Shown here piece by piece: positions 35,910 through 45,044 of a DNA stretch of 64,000 bases. Position 1 is the first letter of the stretch; each line of letters opens with the position of its first letter. The stretch comes from an uncultured Flavobacteriaceae bacterium (GTDB taxonomy: Bacteria; Bacteroidota; Bacteroidia; Flavobacteriales; Flavobacteriaceae): positions 62,001-126,000 of the forward strand of contig CALDYU010000002.1 in assembly GCA_937944485.1 (NCBI GenBank), given 5' to 3'. The position numbers and the translations under genes were made by a program. A model generated the notes under the pieces. That model made no database searches. It had not been told where the DNA came from and saw only the letters and a program-made list of their open reading frames with translations.

Positions 35910-37784
35910 ATGAACAAATACTTTATGAGTACTTGCGCTGCTGCTTTGGCATGCGCCAATAATTTTGCGCAAGAGGTACAAAAAGACACTATGGCTTTAC
36001 AGCAATTAGATGAAGTGGTGGTTAGTGATTCTCGATTTCCGCTACAGCGAGAAAAGTCTGGTAAAACAGTTATAAAAATTGATGCAGCTGAAATAGAAAG
36101 AAACCAAGGTAAATCAATTGCAACACTATTAAATACAAAGGGTGGTTTTGAGATTGCATCGAGTAGAGGAAGAAATGGTGCTGTTTTAGGTGTTTTTGCA
36201 CGAGGGGGAAGAGGGCGTCAAGTACTTATAGTTATTGATGGTGTTCGTGTGGCGGATCCTTCTTCATTTTCATCAGAGTACGATTTGAGGTTATTATCTC
36301 TAGCTAATATAGAATCTATTGAGATCATAAAAGGAGCTGCCAGTACACTATATGGGCCGAATGCGGCCACTGCGGTCATAAATATTACCACCAAAAAAGT
36401 AGCGGATAAGAAAATTGCTTTGAATGTTGCTTCCAGTATTGGGACAAACCAAACCGCTGCAAACCAAAACTATACCCTTTCAGATTTTACGAACGCAGTT
36501 CATATTAGTGGCACATTAGATAAGTTGACTTATGCTGTTGGTTTTGCAAATACTTATGCCGATGGATTATCGGCTTTGGTTACGGAGACCGATGAGAAAG
36601 ATCCGTTTTCTAAAATTAGTACTGATATTAAATTAGGCTATAATTTCTCTACAGCATTTGACTTAAATTTTTATTTTAATCAAACGAAAGTCAAAAACGC
36701 TTTTGACGAATCTTTCGGCTTAATAGATGCACCGTATCAATTTCTTTCGAAACAAGAACGTGTGGGAATGTATGCCAATTATAATTATGAGAAAGGTGCA
36801 GTACACTTAAAAACAGCATTTAGCGACTATAATTCGGAGAGTATTAGCGCTTTTCCGAATACTTTTTCAGCGGAAAATATTGTTTTGGATATTTATAATA
36901 CGCACAACTTTAACGATAAGTTTTATACGGTATTTGGTCTTAATTATATAGAAGATAAGGCTGACTTAGAAATGCAAGAAAAGTTTAGCATTACGGACCC
37001 GTATGCCAACTTGGTATATTTAACTGATTTCGGACTTCACTTGAATCTTGGGACCCGATTGAATATGCATTCAGAATATGGGAGCAATTTTGTGTATAAT
37101 GTAAACCCATCTTTTGTTATACCTTCTGGTGAGGGATATTTTAAATTGTTGAGTTCGTATGCAACATCATATATCACGCCTAATTTAACCCAGTTGTTTG
37201 GTGCCTTTGGAGCTAACTCTGATTTAGAGCCTGAAAATGACAGAACCATAGAAGGAGGTTTAGAATATTCGAAAGACCAAAAACTTCGAGTAAGTGCTCT
37301 GTATTTTAATCGCAAAGAAGAAAATTTTATCACGTTTGATCCGGTGACGTTTGGTAGTATTAATGCCGCAAATACCATTGATGCTCAAGGTGTTGAAATA
37401 GAATTTGATTGGAGGGCTTCCAAAGAACTACAACTGAATATGAATTATACTTTTACAGAGCGCAAAGGTGATAATGCGATTCGTTTGCCAAAACATAAGT
37501 TGAATGCCAACATAGCGTACACTTTCTCGCCGCGCTTGTATGGTTCAGTATCTTACACCCTTACTGGGAAGCGATTTGATTCTGATTTCGGAGTATTCCC
37601 CGCCGAAGAAGTTGCTTTAGAACCCTTCTCTCTTATTGATTTGTATTTAGGCTATACTATGATTCCCAATAAACTAAAGGTGTTTTTTAGTGCCAACAAT
37701 CTTTTAAATGAAGAATTTACCGAGATATTAGGTTTTACAACAAGAGGTAGAAATATTCGCTTAGGTTTTAATTTGAACTTATAA
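35910..37784 (+). CDS. btuB: TonB-dependent outer-membrane receptor, probable vitamin B12 transporter
   Basis: A 624-residue outer-membrane receptor. Signal peptide (1-20), a plug domain (about 27-155) starting with the TonB-box-like MALQQLDEVVVSD and containing VLIVIDGVRVADPSS and IEIIKGAASTLYGPNAATAVINITTK, then a 22-strand barrel ending in the aromatic/hydrophobic strand NIRLGFNLNL. The length matches BtuB (594 in E. coli) and is far below SusC-type receptors. Control by the cobalamin riboswitch and the neighbouring BtuFCD-like operon make vitamin B12 or another corrinoid the likely substrate. Confidence 0.9.
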   Translation: MNKYFMSTCAAALACANNFAQEVQKDTMALQQLDEVVVSDSRFPLQREKSGKTVIKIDAAEIERNQGKSIATLLNTKGGFEIASSRGRNGAVLGVFARGGRGRQVLIVIDGVRVADPSSFSSEYDLRLLSLANIESIEIIKGAASTLYGPNAATAVINITTKKVADKKIALNVASSIGTNQTAANQNYTLSDFTNAVHISGTLDKLTYAVGFANTYADGLSALVTETDEKDPFSKISTDIKLGYNFSTAFDLNFYFNQTKVKNAFDESFGLIDAPYQFLSKQERVGMYANYNYEKGAVHLKTAFSDYNSESISAFPNTFSAENIVLDIYNTHNFNDKFYTVFGLNYIEDKADLEMQEKFSITDPYANLVYLTDFGLHLNLGTRLNMHSEYGSNFVYNVNPSFVIPSGEGYFKLLSSYATSYITPNLTQLFGAFGANSDLEPENDRTIEGGLEYSKDQKLRVSALYFNRKEENFITFDPVTFGSINAANTIDAQGVEIEFDWRASKELQLNMNYTFTERKGDNAIRLPKHKLNANIAYTFSPRLYGSVSYTLTGKRFDSDFGVFPAEEVALEPFSLIDLYLGYTMIPNKLKVFFSANNLLNEEFTEILGFTTRGRNIRLGFNLNL

Positions 37785-37796
37785 CCAAAAGAAAAG

Positions 37797-37824
37797 GCTC
37801 CGTGAAATACGGAGTCTTTTTTTA
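37797..37824. terminator. Terminator after the receptor gene
   Basis: Arms GGCTCCGT (37797-37804) and ACGGAGTC (37810-37817), with one G-U pair, followed by T7. An A-run precedes the left arm, so it can also terminate the convergent protease gene ending at 37838. Confidence 0.85.
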
Positions 37825-37837
37825 TAGTTTCTTTTAG

Positions 37838-39319
37838 CTATTCTATGTCTATAAACGGGAGTTCTGTAACGTACATATTATCTTTTAATGGCGTAAACAT
37901 TTTAGAACTGGTCAAAATTGTAGCAGGCATTTTAACTGTGAAATTGGTCTTGCCTGATCCTGTTATTTGACCAATGGCCCTAGCAAGCAAGGGTTCATTT
38001 TGATCGCCTAAGATACCCAGATTAGCTAAATCTTCTTCTAAAGCAATTTCAGGAACCAATCCGGCAGTATAATCTGAAAAACCATCCGCATTTTCATTTC
38101 TACCAATAAGGGGTTGAATTGCCCAACTATTGCCACTTTTAATTTTGTTTTTTCGTTCTTGACTGAAAATATATCTGTTAGCTCTATCGTCGACCATCGT
38201 AATAGAAAATTCGTTTTTACCTCTGGTAGTTTCACCAATCTGAATCACATCGACATAAGGATCTAAACCATTAATTACCAATTCACTAGCCGATGCCGTA
38301 CCTGTAGTGGTGAGCACATACACTTTACTAAGATTTAAAGAATTTATGGAGTTGCCGTTAGTCAATTTATTAGCAAAAAAACGTCGTGTTTCTGTTTCGT
38401 TTTCTTCAAGTATAGCCTGATACTTGGCATTATATCGTGATTTTAAAAAAACATCATTGGTATTGGTGTCATAAATCATGCTCGATAAAAACGTCGCACT
38501 TCGTACCGAACCACCTGAATTGTATCTTAAATCGAGTACCAAATCAGTGACTCCTGAAGATTTTAAACGGCTAAAAGCTTCATTGAGTTCCTGGTCGTAT
38601 TCGTTTGTAAACCCATTGTAAACGATGTATCCTATTTTTTTATCGCCAATTTCAAATACCTTATCTAAAAACACAGGATTCTCTGAAAGTCCTTCTTCTT
38701 TGGTTAGTGTTACTTCATCAGTTCCTTGAATAACTTCTCCATCGATAATAGAAGCTAGGGTTAACGTATAGGTATTAGATTCACCAAACAATAAATCACG
38801 AAAGTTTGTAGTATTTAATGTCTGCCCATTAACTGCTGTAAATAAGTCGCCCCTACGTATTTGTTTGGTTGCTGCATCAGAATTGGGAATAATATAGCGT
38901 ACATAACCAAAAACATCTTCACTATCTTGAAACTTAACAAGTCCAAATTCTAGTCCGTTACTTCTAGAAATTCCTGCTAACTGATTCGTGAGTTGAACAA
39001 AATCATCTGAAAGAAAGCTAAATCGATCCTCTGAAAATCGCAGTTTATTATTAAAAAAATCCTCTGGATTGTCTTCAGATAATAAGAATTCTGTGTATTC
39101 TTTAGAACCTTCAGCACTTATAGGAAATCGATCATCACCCAAATTAGGAACCTCATTGTACCAGAAATACCAATAATTCATAGCTTTCCACATGAAATCT
39201 TGTACATCGGCACCAGAATTAGCTTCAGCTTCAACCGTTTTTGGGATAATTAAGTCTTCCTCTTTATTACATGAAATTCCAAAAACAAAAAGTACTAGTA
39301 TTAGGGTTAATTTTTTCAT
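37838..39319 (-). CDS. S41-family peptidase lipoprotein (C-terminal processing type), copy 1
   Basis: A 493-residue lipoprotein (LFVFGISC, Cys17) of the C-terminal-processing S41 family: a PDZ-like region (about 110-200, with IRRGDLFTAVNGQTLNTTNF), then the catalytic core with VLDLRYNSGGSV, the serine in TGTASASELV and the lysine in GETTRGKNEF. Expected in the periplasm or on the cell surface. An in-frame TTG at 39328 would add three residues; the ATG at 39319 gives the normal signal. It follows a paralogous gene on the same strand (58-bp gap). Confidence 0.92.
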   Translation of the reverse strand: MKKLTLILVLFVFGISCNKEEDLIIPKTVEAEANSGADVQDFMWKAMNYWYFWYNEVPNLGDDRFPISAEGSKEYTEFLLSEDNPEDFFNNKLRFSEDRFSFLSDDFVQLTNQLAGISRSNGLEFGLVKFQDSEDVFGYVRYIIPNSDAATKQIRRGDLFTAVNGQTLNTTNFRDLLFGESNTYTLTLASIIDGEVIQGTDEVTLTKEEGLSENPVFLDKVFEIGDKKIGYIVYNGFTNEYDQELNEAFSRLKSSGVTDLVLDLRYNSGGSVRSATFLSSMIYDTNTNDVFLKSRYNAKYQAILEENETETRRFFANKLTNGNSINSLNLSKVYVLTTTGTASASELVINGLDPYVDVIQIGETTRGKNEFSITMVDDRANRYIFSQERKNKIKSGNSWAIQPLIGRNENADGFSDYTAGLVPEIALEEDLANLGILGDQNEPLLARAIGQITGSGKTNFTVKMPATILTSSKMFTPLKDNMYVTELPFIDIE

Positions 39320-39377
39320 CTCGCGCAAGGGATCTTCTGGTTATTCTAATATACTATAGTTGGATAACGCATAAACC

Positions 39378-40898
39378 TTATTCTTTATTTGAATCTAACG
39401 AAAAAGCTTCAGGTTTTAAGATTCCGTCCATGAGCATCATATTATTTGTGCCTTTCATGATTGCAGAACTTGAAACAAGTTCAGCTTTAGGAAAAGGAAG
39501 ACTTGTACTAAAGCGAGATTTTGAACTTACCCCTGTAATTATGTTGAGCGCTAAGTTTAACAGCGGATCTGATCGTTCGCCTAATACGCCTAAATTAGCA
39601 ATGTCTTCTTCTAATTCATTATCGGGCACCAAACCAGCCGTATAATCTGAGAAGCCATCTGCATTCTCATTTCTACCTAATAAAGGCTGTATGGCCCATT
39701 GATTATCAGGGTTTATATTACCTTCTCTATCTTCATCGTAAAAGAAATTATTGGCACGATCATCAACAAAAGTCACCGAAAATTCATTTTTACCAACAGT
39801 TCTTTCACCGACCTGAACAACATCAACATAAGGCTCTAAGCCGTTAATTACAAGCTCACTTGCAGATGCTGTTGAACCCGTGGTAATAATATAAACTTTA
39901 TCTAAGTTTAATGCATTAACTGGTGAACCACCAATCGTTGTAGAAATAAAATTTGTTGGAGCGCCGTTACCTGCTTGAAGCTTATCATTAAAACGAGGTT
40001 GTAAGAATATTTCATCTGTATTTGAACCATTATTATATATTGAACTTGCAATTTGTACAGCGGATGATACGCGACCACCACCATTATATCTGAAATCTAA
40101 AATAACTTCATCAACGCCGGCTGCTTTAAAGTCTCCAAATGCATCATTTAATTGCTCATCAAAATTTGCAATGAAGGAATTGTACAATAAATAACCTACT
40201 TTAATTCCGTTTTCTTCAATAACCTTGCTAATGAGTATTGGGTTCTCAACAAAGTTCTCGACTTTAGTTAATGAAACTTCCATACCATTAGGCGTGATTG
40301 TATTGTTGTCAATACTCGCTAAATTCAAAGTATACGTGTCTTGATCACCAAAAAGTAAGTCTCTGAAATTCGTTCTATTTAGCGTTTGACCATTAACCCC
40401 AGTGAATACATCACCCCGTTTAATTTCTTTGGTTGAGGCATCAGAATCATTCGCAATATAATTTACAACACCGTATACATCATCGCTATCACTAAAAGCA
40501 AATAAATTAAAATCGAGTCCGTTACTTTTTGAAACTCCTTGAAAACGTTGCACTAAATCTTTATAATTCTCACTTAAGAAACTAAACCTATCAATAGCGG
40601 CAGCATCGCCTACCACATTTCTGTGTTGATAGCAAATATTAAAGAAAAAGTCTTCAGGATCTGCCTGAGAAGATAAGAATTCAACATATGCTTCTTGATC
40701 GTCTATTTTACTATCGTCTAAATCGTCAACATCAGCTTGCCAAAAATAATAAGCGTTCATCGCTAACCACATGAAGTTTTGAACGGGAAAATCGGCAACA
40801 GTATTTACTGAGGTTGGTGCACCACCATCATCATCATTTTTTTTACAATTTGTAAAAATAAACCCAATGGCTACAACTAATAAAAGATACTTTTTCAT
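39378..40898 (-). CDS. S41-family peptidase lipoprotein (C-terminal processing type), copy 2
   Basis: A 506-residue lipoprotein (FIFTNC, Cys18; Asp-rich linker after it) with the same layout as its downstream neighbour: PDZ-like region (KRGDVFTGVNGQTLNRTNF), VILDFRYNGGGRV, Ser in STASASELV and Lys in GERTVGKNEF. The two share most key stretches, for example NGLEPYVDVVQVGERTVGKN against NGLDPYVDVIQIGETTRGKN, so they arose by tandem duplication. It carries one insert (about 57-80, ADPEDFFFNICYQHRNVVG) that the first copy lacks. Confidence 0.92.
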   Translation of the reverse strand: MKKYLLLVVAIGFIFTNCKKNDDDGGAPTSVNTVADFPVQNFMWLAMNAYYFWQADVDDLDDSKIDDQEAYVEFLSSQADPEDFFFNICYQHRNVVGDAAAIDRFSFLSENYKDLVQRFQGVSKSNGLDFNLFAFSDSDDVYGVVNYIANDSDASTKEIKRGDVFTGVNGQTLNRTNFRDLLFGDQDTYTLNLASIDNNTITPNGMEVSLTKVENFVENPILISKVIEENGIKVGYLLYNSFIANFDEQLNDAFGDFKAAGVDEVILDFRYNGGGRVSSAVQIASSIYNNGSNTDEIFLQPRFNDKLQAGNGAPTNFISTTIGGSPVNALNLDKVYIITTGSTASASELVINGLEPYVDVVQVGERTVGKNEFSVTFVDDRANNFFYDEDREGNINPDNQWAIQPLLGRNENADGFSDYTAGLVPDNELEEDIANLGVLGERSDPLLNLALNIITGVSSKSRFSTSLPFPKAELVSSSAIMKGTNNMMLMDGILKPEAFSLDSNKE

Positions 40899-41219
40899 AT
40901 ATAATTTAGTTTAAAGTAAATTCATCGCAGTGATGAAATTTTTAATTCTTATTTTATTTAGTACGCCTCATAAAATAAAAATTACATGAGGAAAGCTATA
41001 TGCTAGTGAAATAACAATTTATTTCTCAAAAACCCTACCAGTTTTAGAATTACCATTATTACTATCAAAATGAAGGCAAGATATAGTGTAGAATAAAAAA
41101 TGAAAGCCCTAAAAATAGGGACATTGCGGATAATAAAAAATAAATTGTAACAAAATTAGATGATCTTCGTCTTCCTATTGTAAACGGTTAAGAACAGCTT
41201 GCAAAACAACAACCAACGA
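40899..41219. other. Intergenic region between the divergent protease and sigma factor genes
   Basis: About 320 bp without a gene. It must hold the divergent promoters for the S41 peptidase gene at 40898 and the sigma factor gene at 41220. I see a small hairpin (CCCTA/TAGGG at 41107-41119) but no T-run, no repeats and no clear TTTG-N19-TAnnTTTG pair. Confidence 0.7.
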
Positions 41220-41729
41220 ATGCAGCAGTCAGAATTTTTAAATGTGGTAATGCCCTTTAAGGATAAACTCTTTAGGTTAGCAAAAAGATTGCTAGTCTCA
41301 ACGGAAGAGGCTGAAGATGCTACGCAAGAAATTTTATTGAAGTTGTGGACAAAAAACACATCTTTTGACCGATATAAAAGTGTTGAGGCTTTTGCGATGA
41401 CGATGACTAAGAATTTTTGTCTAGATCGATTAAAGTCAAAACAAGCTGGCAATTTGAAGTTGGTACACAGTAATTATCAAGAGAAAGGGAGTCTGTTGCA
41501 AAAACAGATTGAAGCGAAAGATAGTGTCAATTGGGTAGAACGAATTATGGCTGAATTGCCCGAACAACAAAAAATGGTTTTACAATTGCGAGATGTTGAG
41601 GAATATGATTATGACGAAATAGCAGAAATGTTAGATATGCAACCGACAGCGGTTCGCGTTGCCTTATCAAGAGCAAGAAAAACAGTAAGAGAAAAATTAG
41701 TTCAAAAACATAGTTATGGAATTGGATAA
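41220..41729 (+). CDS. ECF-type RNA polymerase sigma factor
   Basis: A 169-residue sigma-70 family protein. Region 2 is visible at about 25-75 (EEAEDATQEILLKLW...SFDRYKSVEAFAMTMTKNFCLDRLK) and region 4 at about 105-160, with the helix-turn-helix DYDEIAEMLDMQPTAVRVALSRARKTVREKL. It lacks regions 1 and 3, as expected for an ECF factor. A TTG at 41199 would add seven Asn/Gln-rich residues; the ATG at 41220 is preferred. The gene overlaps the next by 14 bp and heads a five-gene group with three DUF4252 genes. Confidence 0.92.
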   Translation: MQQSEFLNVVMPFKDKLFRLAKRLLVSTEEAEDATQEILLKLWTKNTSFDRYKSVEAFAMTMTKNFCLDRLKSKQAGNLKLVHSNYQEKGSLLQKQIEAKDSVNWVERIMAELPEQQKMVLQLRDVEEYDYDEIAEMLDMQPTAVRVALSRARKTVREKLVQKHSYGIG

Positions 41730-42162
41730 TATTGAAAAGTTAATAGAAAAGTATTTAGAGGCTACAACGACCGTTGCTGAAGAAAAAGCACTTAAAGTCT
41801 ATTTCGCTCAAGATGAGGTTGCAAGTCATTTAGAACAGTACGCACCCATGTTTCGCTATTTTTCAGGGGCTAAAGAAGAACAGTTTACACAACAAGTAGC
41901 TTTAGATCAAATCGCAAATGCAGCACCTAGAAGAAAAAAAGCTAATTATAAATGGCTTTCTGTAGCGGCAGTTGGGCTGCTGATGTTCGGTCTATATTTT
42001 GGTAATATTGAAACAAAATTAGAGGAAGAATACACCCAAGAAGAAATAGCACAGGCGCAGCAAGCTTTGAGTCTTTTGTCTATGAACTTTAATAAAGGTT
42101 CTCAACAATTAGCTCATTTAAAAGAATTTGAAAAAAACACTAATAAATTTTTAATAAAGTAA
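41716..42162 (+). CDS. Small single-pass membrane protein, possible anti-sigma factor
   Basis: A 148-residue protein with one membrane helix (about 76-94, WLSVAAVGLLMFGLYFG) and a helical cytoplasmic N-terminal region (about 1-70). Overlap with the sigma gene by 14 bp implies translational coupling, the usual arrangement of ECF sigma/anti-sigma pairs. No zinc-finger HxxxCxxC motif is seen, so it is not a ZAS-type anti-sigma factor; a role as anti-sigma or membrane sensor is inference from context. The C-terminal 50 residues, presumably periplasmic, are helical and charged. Confidence 0.7.
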   Translation: MELDNIEKLIEKYLEATTTVAEEKALKVYFAQDEVASHLEQYAPMFRYFSGAKEEQFTQQVALDQIANAAPRRKKANYKWLSVAAVGLLMFGLYFGNIETKLEEEYTQEEIAQAQQALSLLSMNFNKGSQQLAHLKEFEKNTNKFLIK

Positions 42163-42190
42163 TAACCCCCGTAAATAATTAATTTAAGAC

Positions 42191-42745
42191 ATGAAAAATC
42201 TAATAGTATTAAGCGTATTAATCCTTTTGCCCTTTGTAAACTTTAGTCAAGAAATTTTTGACAAATATGAAGATAACGACAATGTGACCTTTGTTGCAAT
42301 GCAGCCAAAAATGTTTCAAATGTTGGCGAAGATGAGTGTTAATTCTGATGACCCTGAGGCCCAAGAATTTTTTGAATTTGTAAACTCAATTACAAGTTTT
42401 AAGGTTATTCAGACAGAAGATAAATCTATTTCTAATGACATTAGTTCATGGGTTACCAATAGATTAAAAAACACAACTTATGAGGAGTTAATGCGTATTA
42501 AAGATGGTGACTCAAATGTAAAGTTTTATGTTAAAGAAGGAAAGGATGATGATCATGTAAAAGAGCTTTTGATGTTTGTTACTGGCATAAAAGATATGAA
42601 TATTGAAATTAATGGAAAAAAGATAGAAACCGTATTATTATCCTTGACAGGAGACATTAATTTGCAAAAAATTGGAAAGCTAACTGAAAAAATGGATTTA
42701 CCAGGAGGCGACAAATTAGGTAAAGCAACTAAAGAAAAAAATTAA
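42191..42745 (+). CDS. DUF4252 protein, first paralogue
   Basis: A 184-residue exported protein with signal peptide (MKNLIVLSVLILLPFVNFSQE) and a DUF4252-type domain (about 22-175). It closely resembles the next gene over most of its length, for example NVKFYVKEGKDDDHVKELLMFVTGIKDMNIEINGKK. No lipobox cysteine is present. Function unknown; in flavobacteria these genes regularly sit after an ECF sigma factor, so they are probably part of the sigma regulon and envelope stress response (inference). Confidence 0.82.
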   Translation: MKNLIVLSVLILLPFVNFSQEIFDKYEDNDNVTFVAMQPKMFQMLAKMSVNSDDPEAQEFFEFVNSITSFKVIQTEDKSISNDISSWVTNRLKNTTYEELMRIKDGDSNVKFYVKEGKDDDHVKELLMFVTGIKDMNIEINGKKIETVLLSLTGDINLQKIGKLTEKMDLPGGDKLGKATKEKN

Positions 42746-42821
42746 TAACAATTAGTAACATCAATCATTAATAAATCAATGCTGGTTCACGTAAAGAGAG
42801 TCAGTTAAAAACAAAACAGTC

Positions 42822-43370
42822 ATGAAAAAATTAAGTCTAGTAGTAGCAATCGCAATTTTACCCTTATTCGGTTTTTCACAATCCGTATTCGATAAGTATG
42901 AAAATATGGATAATGTGGGTACCGTGATCATTAATAAAGGAATGATCGATTTAGTTTCGAAAATTGGAAGTATGGCCGATGATGAAGAGGCCAAGGAATT
43001 TGCCGAAATCGCTCAAGGAATTAAAGGCATTAAAGTTTTCATAACAGAAGATAAAGGAGTGTCATCAAGTATGAGTGCTACAGTCAAAAAATACTTAAAA
43101 TCTTCTTCAATGGAAGAATTAATGCGCGTAAAAGATAAAGATGTCAATGTCAAATTTTACATCAGAAGTGGTAAAGACCAAGATCATGTAAAAGAACTTC
43201 TAATGTTCGTGTCTGGTATTAAAGATGTAGACCTTGATGTGAATGGAAGAAAATTCGAAACTGTCTTAGTTTCAATGACGGGCGATATTGATTTAAATAA
43301 AATAGGAGAGATCACTAATAAGATGGATTTACCTAAAGATCTTAAAAAGGCAAAAAAAGGTAGACGTTAA
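42822..43370 (+). CDS. DUF4252 protein, second paralogue
   Basis: A 182-residue exported protein, signal peptide ending GFSQS at about 20, then DUF4252. It shares with the preceding gene the FDKYE(D/N)..DNV opening and the NVKFY...DHVKELLMFV(T/S)GIKD block. The C-terminus is Lys-rich (DLKKAKKGRR). Same transcription unit as its neighbours, with a 76-bp gap before it. Confidence 0.82.
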   Translation: MKKLSLVVAIAILPLFGFSQSVFDKYENMDNVGTVIINKGMIDLVSKIGSMADDEEAKEFAEIAQGIKGIKVFITEDKGVSSSMSATVKKYLKSSSMEELMRVKDKDVNVKFYIRSGKDQDHVKELLMFVSGIKDVDLDVNGRKFETVLVSMTGDIDLNKIGEITNKMDLPKDLKKAKKGRR

Positions 43371-43437
43371 TACAAACAGATTCGTGCAGTTGTCGTATTT
43401 TATTTGAGACAACTGTTGCGTTTAAAAAAGTAAAGTC

Positions 43438-43977
43438 ATGAAAAAAATATACGTGTCAATATGCTGCTTAATTGTTGTTTTGGTTACGGCCTGTTCTTCA
43501 ACACAAAGTTTGCAAGAATATTATGTAGATAGTGCTGAGAATCCTAATTTTCTATCTTTTGACCTGCCGGCTAGTATATTAAATTTAGAGAAAGTAACAT
43601 TGACTAATACGCAGACTGAAGCCCTTGAATCACTACGTAAATTGAACATACTTGCTTTTCGAATGACAGAAGACAATGTCGCGTCTTATCAGGTCGAGAA
43701 AGGGAAAGTAAAAACAATTTTGAAAAACAGAGATTTTAATGAATTAATGCGAATGAATACGCCTTATGGCAAGGCGACGATCAAATATTTGGGAGATACC
43801 GACGCCATTGACGAAGTAATTGTTTACGGAGATAATAAAGAAAAGGGATTTTTACTAATTCGCGTTTTAGGTAATGATATGAAGCCTGAAAATATGATGC
43901 ATTTGCTTGAAGCAATTCAAAAATCAGATTATAAAGGAGAAGGTTTGGAACGCTTAGAAGATTTATTTAAAAGTTAA
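43438..43977 (+). CDS. DUF4252-like lipoprotein, divergent third paralogue
   Basis: A 179-residue lipoprotein (VLVTAC, Cys19). It is recognisable as a third member by NELMRMNTPYGKATIKYLG and the C-terminal PENMMHLLEAIQKSDYKGEGLERLEDLF, but differs in most residues from the other two and is anchored by lipid. It ends the sigma factor operon, which is closed by the terminator at 43998-44033. Confidence 0.75.
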   Translation: MKKIYVSICCLIVVLVTACSSTQSLQEYYVDSAENPNFLSFDLPASILNLEKVTLTNTQTEALESLRKLNILAFRMTEDNVASYQVEKGKVKTILKNRDFNELMRMNTPYGKATIKYLGDTDAIDEVIVYGDNKEKGFLLIRVLGNDMKPENMMHLLEAIQKSDYKGEGLERLEDLFKS

Positions 43978-43997
43978 AAAACGTTACTTCCTCATAT

Positions 43998-44033
43998 AAA
44001 ACTCGTTGCTAAAGTTTAGCAACGAGTTTTTTG
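43998..44033 (+). terminator. Terminator of the sigma factor/DUF4252 operon
   Basis: Long perfect stem AACTCGTTGCTAAA / TTTAGCAACGAGTT around a 2-base loop, followed by a T-run; 20 bp after the last stop codon of the operon. Confidence 0.93.
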
Positions 44034-44148
44034 TTTAAACAAAACCTATGTTTTTAGTGTTCTTTGCGAATTAGTTAAAATATTAATTTCTAATGCTTAT
44101 ATTTCGGCAACTATAAACATATATAATAAATTTAAACACTTAACAATT

Positions 44149-44964
44149 ATGAAAGACACACAAGTATTGATTGACAAAGCAATTGATTTTGCCACTGATT
44201 ATGGTCCTAAAATTATTGGCGCAATTGTCATTTATATTATAGGCTCATGGGTCATTAAAAAATTGATGGGGGTTTTGAAGAAGGTGATGATGAAAAAAGA
44301 CTATGATGAAGCACTTCAAAAATTTCTTTTGAACCTAGTAAGTTGGGCTTTAAAGATTTTCCTAATTATCATGGTAATTTCAAAACTTGGAGTAGAAACT
44401 ACAAGTTTTGCTGCTATAATTGCCGCTGCTGGTCTGGCGATTGGCTTGGCCTTGCAAGGATCGTTAGCTAATTTCGCGGGTGGCGTATTACTTATTATTT
44501 TCAAGCCGTTTAAAGTAGGCGACCTCATTGAAGCACAAGGTATTACAGGAGTGGTTAAGGAAATTGAAATTTTCACAACGAAATTGACTACACCTGATAA
44601 CAAATTGGCAATTGTGCCGAATGGTGCTATGGGTAATGGTAATATTGTTAATTACACGGCTGAAGGTAAAATTAGAGTCGACACGATGGTAGGCATCGGT
44701 TATGATGAAAATATAAAACAAGCGAAAGATGTATTGCTTGAAGTATTGACGTCGAACCCGAAAGTACTCAAAGACCCGGCTCCTTCTGTGAATGTTGCGA
44801 ATTTAGGAGATAGTTCAGTGGACCTTGCGGTTCGTCCTTTTTGTAAACCTGAAGATTATTGGGATGTTTTCTTTGCAACCGTTGAAGGAAGCAAATTAGC
44901 ATTAGATAAAGCTGGTATTGAAATACCTTATCCACACGGAGTTGAAATCCAAAAAGAGGGATAA
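44149..44964 (+). CDS. Small-conductance mechanosensitive channel, MscS family
   Basis: A 271-residue membrane protein with three N-terminal helices (about 15-40, 60-80 and 88-110) and the MscS beta domain (about 115-180) followed by the C-terminal alpha/beta vestibule. Typical pore-lining helix motif AAAGLAIGLALQGSLANFAGGVLLIIFKPFKVGDLIE is visible. Opens under membrane tension to release osmolytes. The length is near E. coli MscS (286). Monocistronic, with a terminator immediately downstream. Confidence 0.95.
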   Translation: MKDTQVLIDKAIDFATDYGPKIIGAIVIYIIGSWVIKKLMGVLKKVMMKKDYDEALQKFLLNLVSWALKIFLIIMVISKLGVETTSFAAIIAAAGLAIGLALQGSLANFAGGVLLIIFKPFKVGDLIEAQGITGVVKEIEIFTTKLTTPDNKLAIVPNGAMGNGNIVNYTAEGKIRVDTMVGIGYDENIKQAKDVLLEVLTSNPKVLKDPAPSVNVANLGDSSVDLAVRPFCKPEDYWDVFFATVEGSKLALDKAGIEIPYPHGVEIQKEG

Positions 44965-44986
44965 GTTCTACAATTTCTTATAAAAT

Positions 44987-45015
44987 AAAAGACCGCTAGT
45001 ACAGCGGTCTTTTTT
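44987..45015. terminator. Bidirectional terminator between mscS-like gene and purB
   Basis: Arms AGACCGCT and AGCGGTCT around a 5-base loop, with an A-run on the left and a T-run on the right; serves both convergent genes. Confidence 0.92.
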
Positions 45016-45044
45016 ATTTCGTTTCAAAAATACAATCAGATAAA

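Noticed and set aside
35790-35981. Short open frames on the - strand across the riboswitch
   Set aside because: They overlap the cobalamin aptamer and the receptor start and have no protein-like features.
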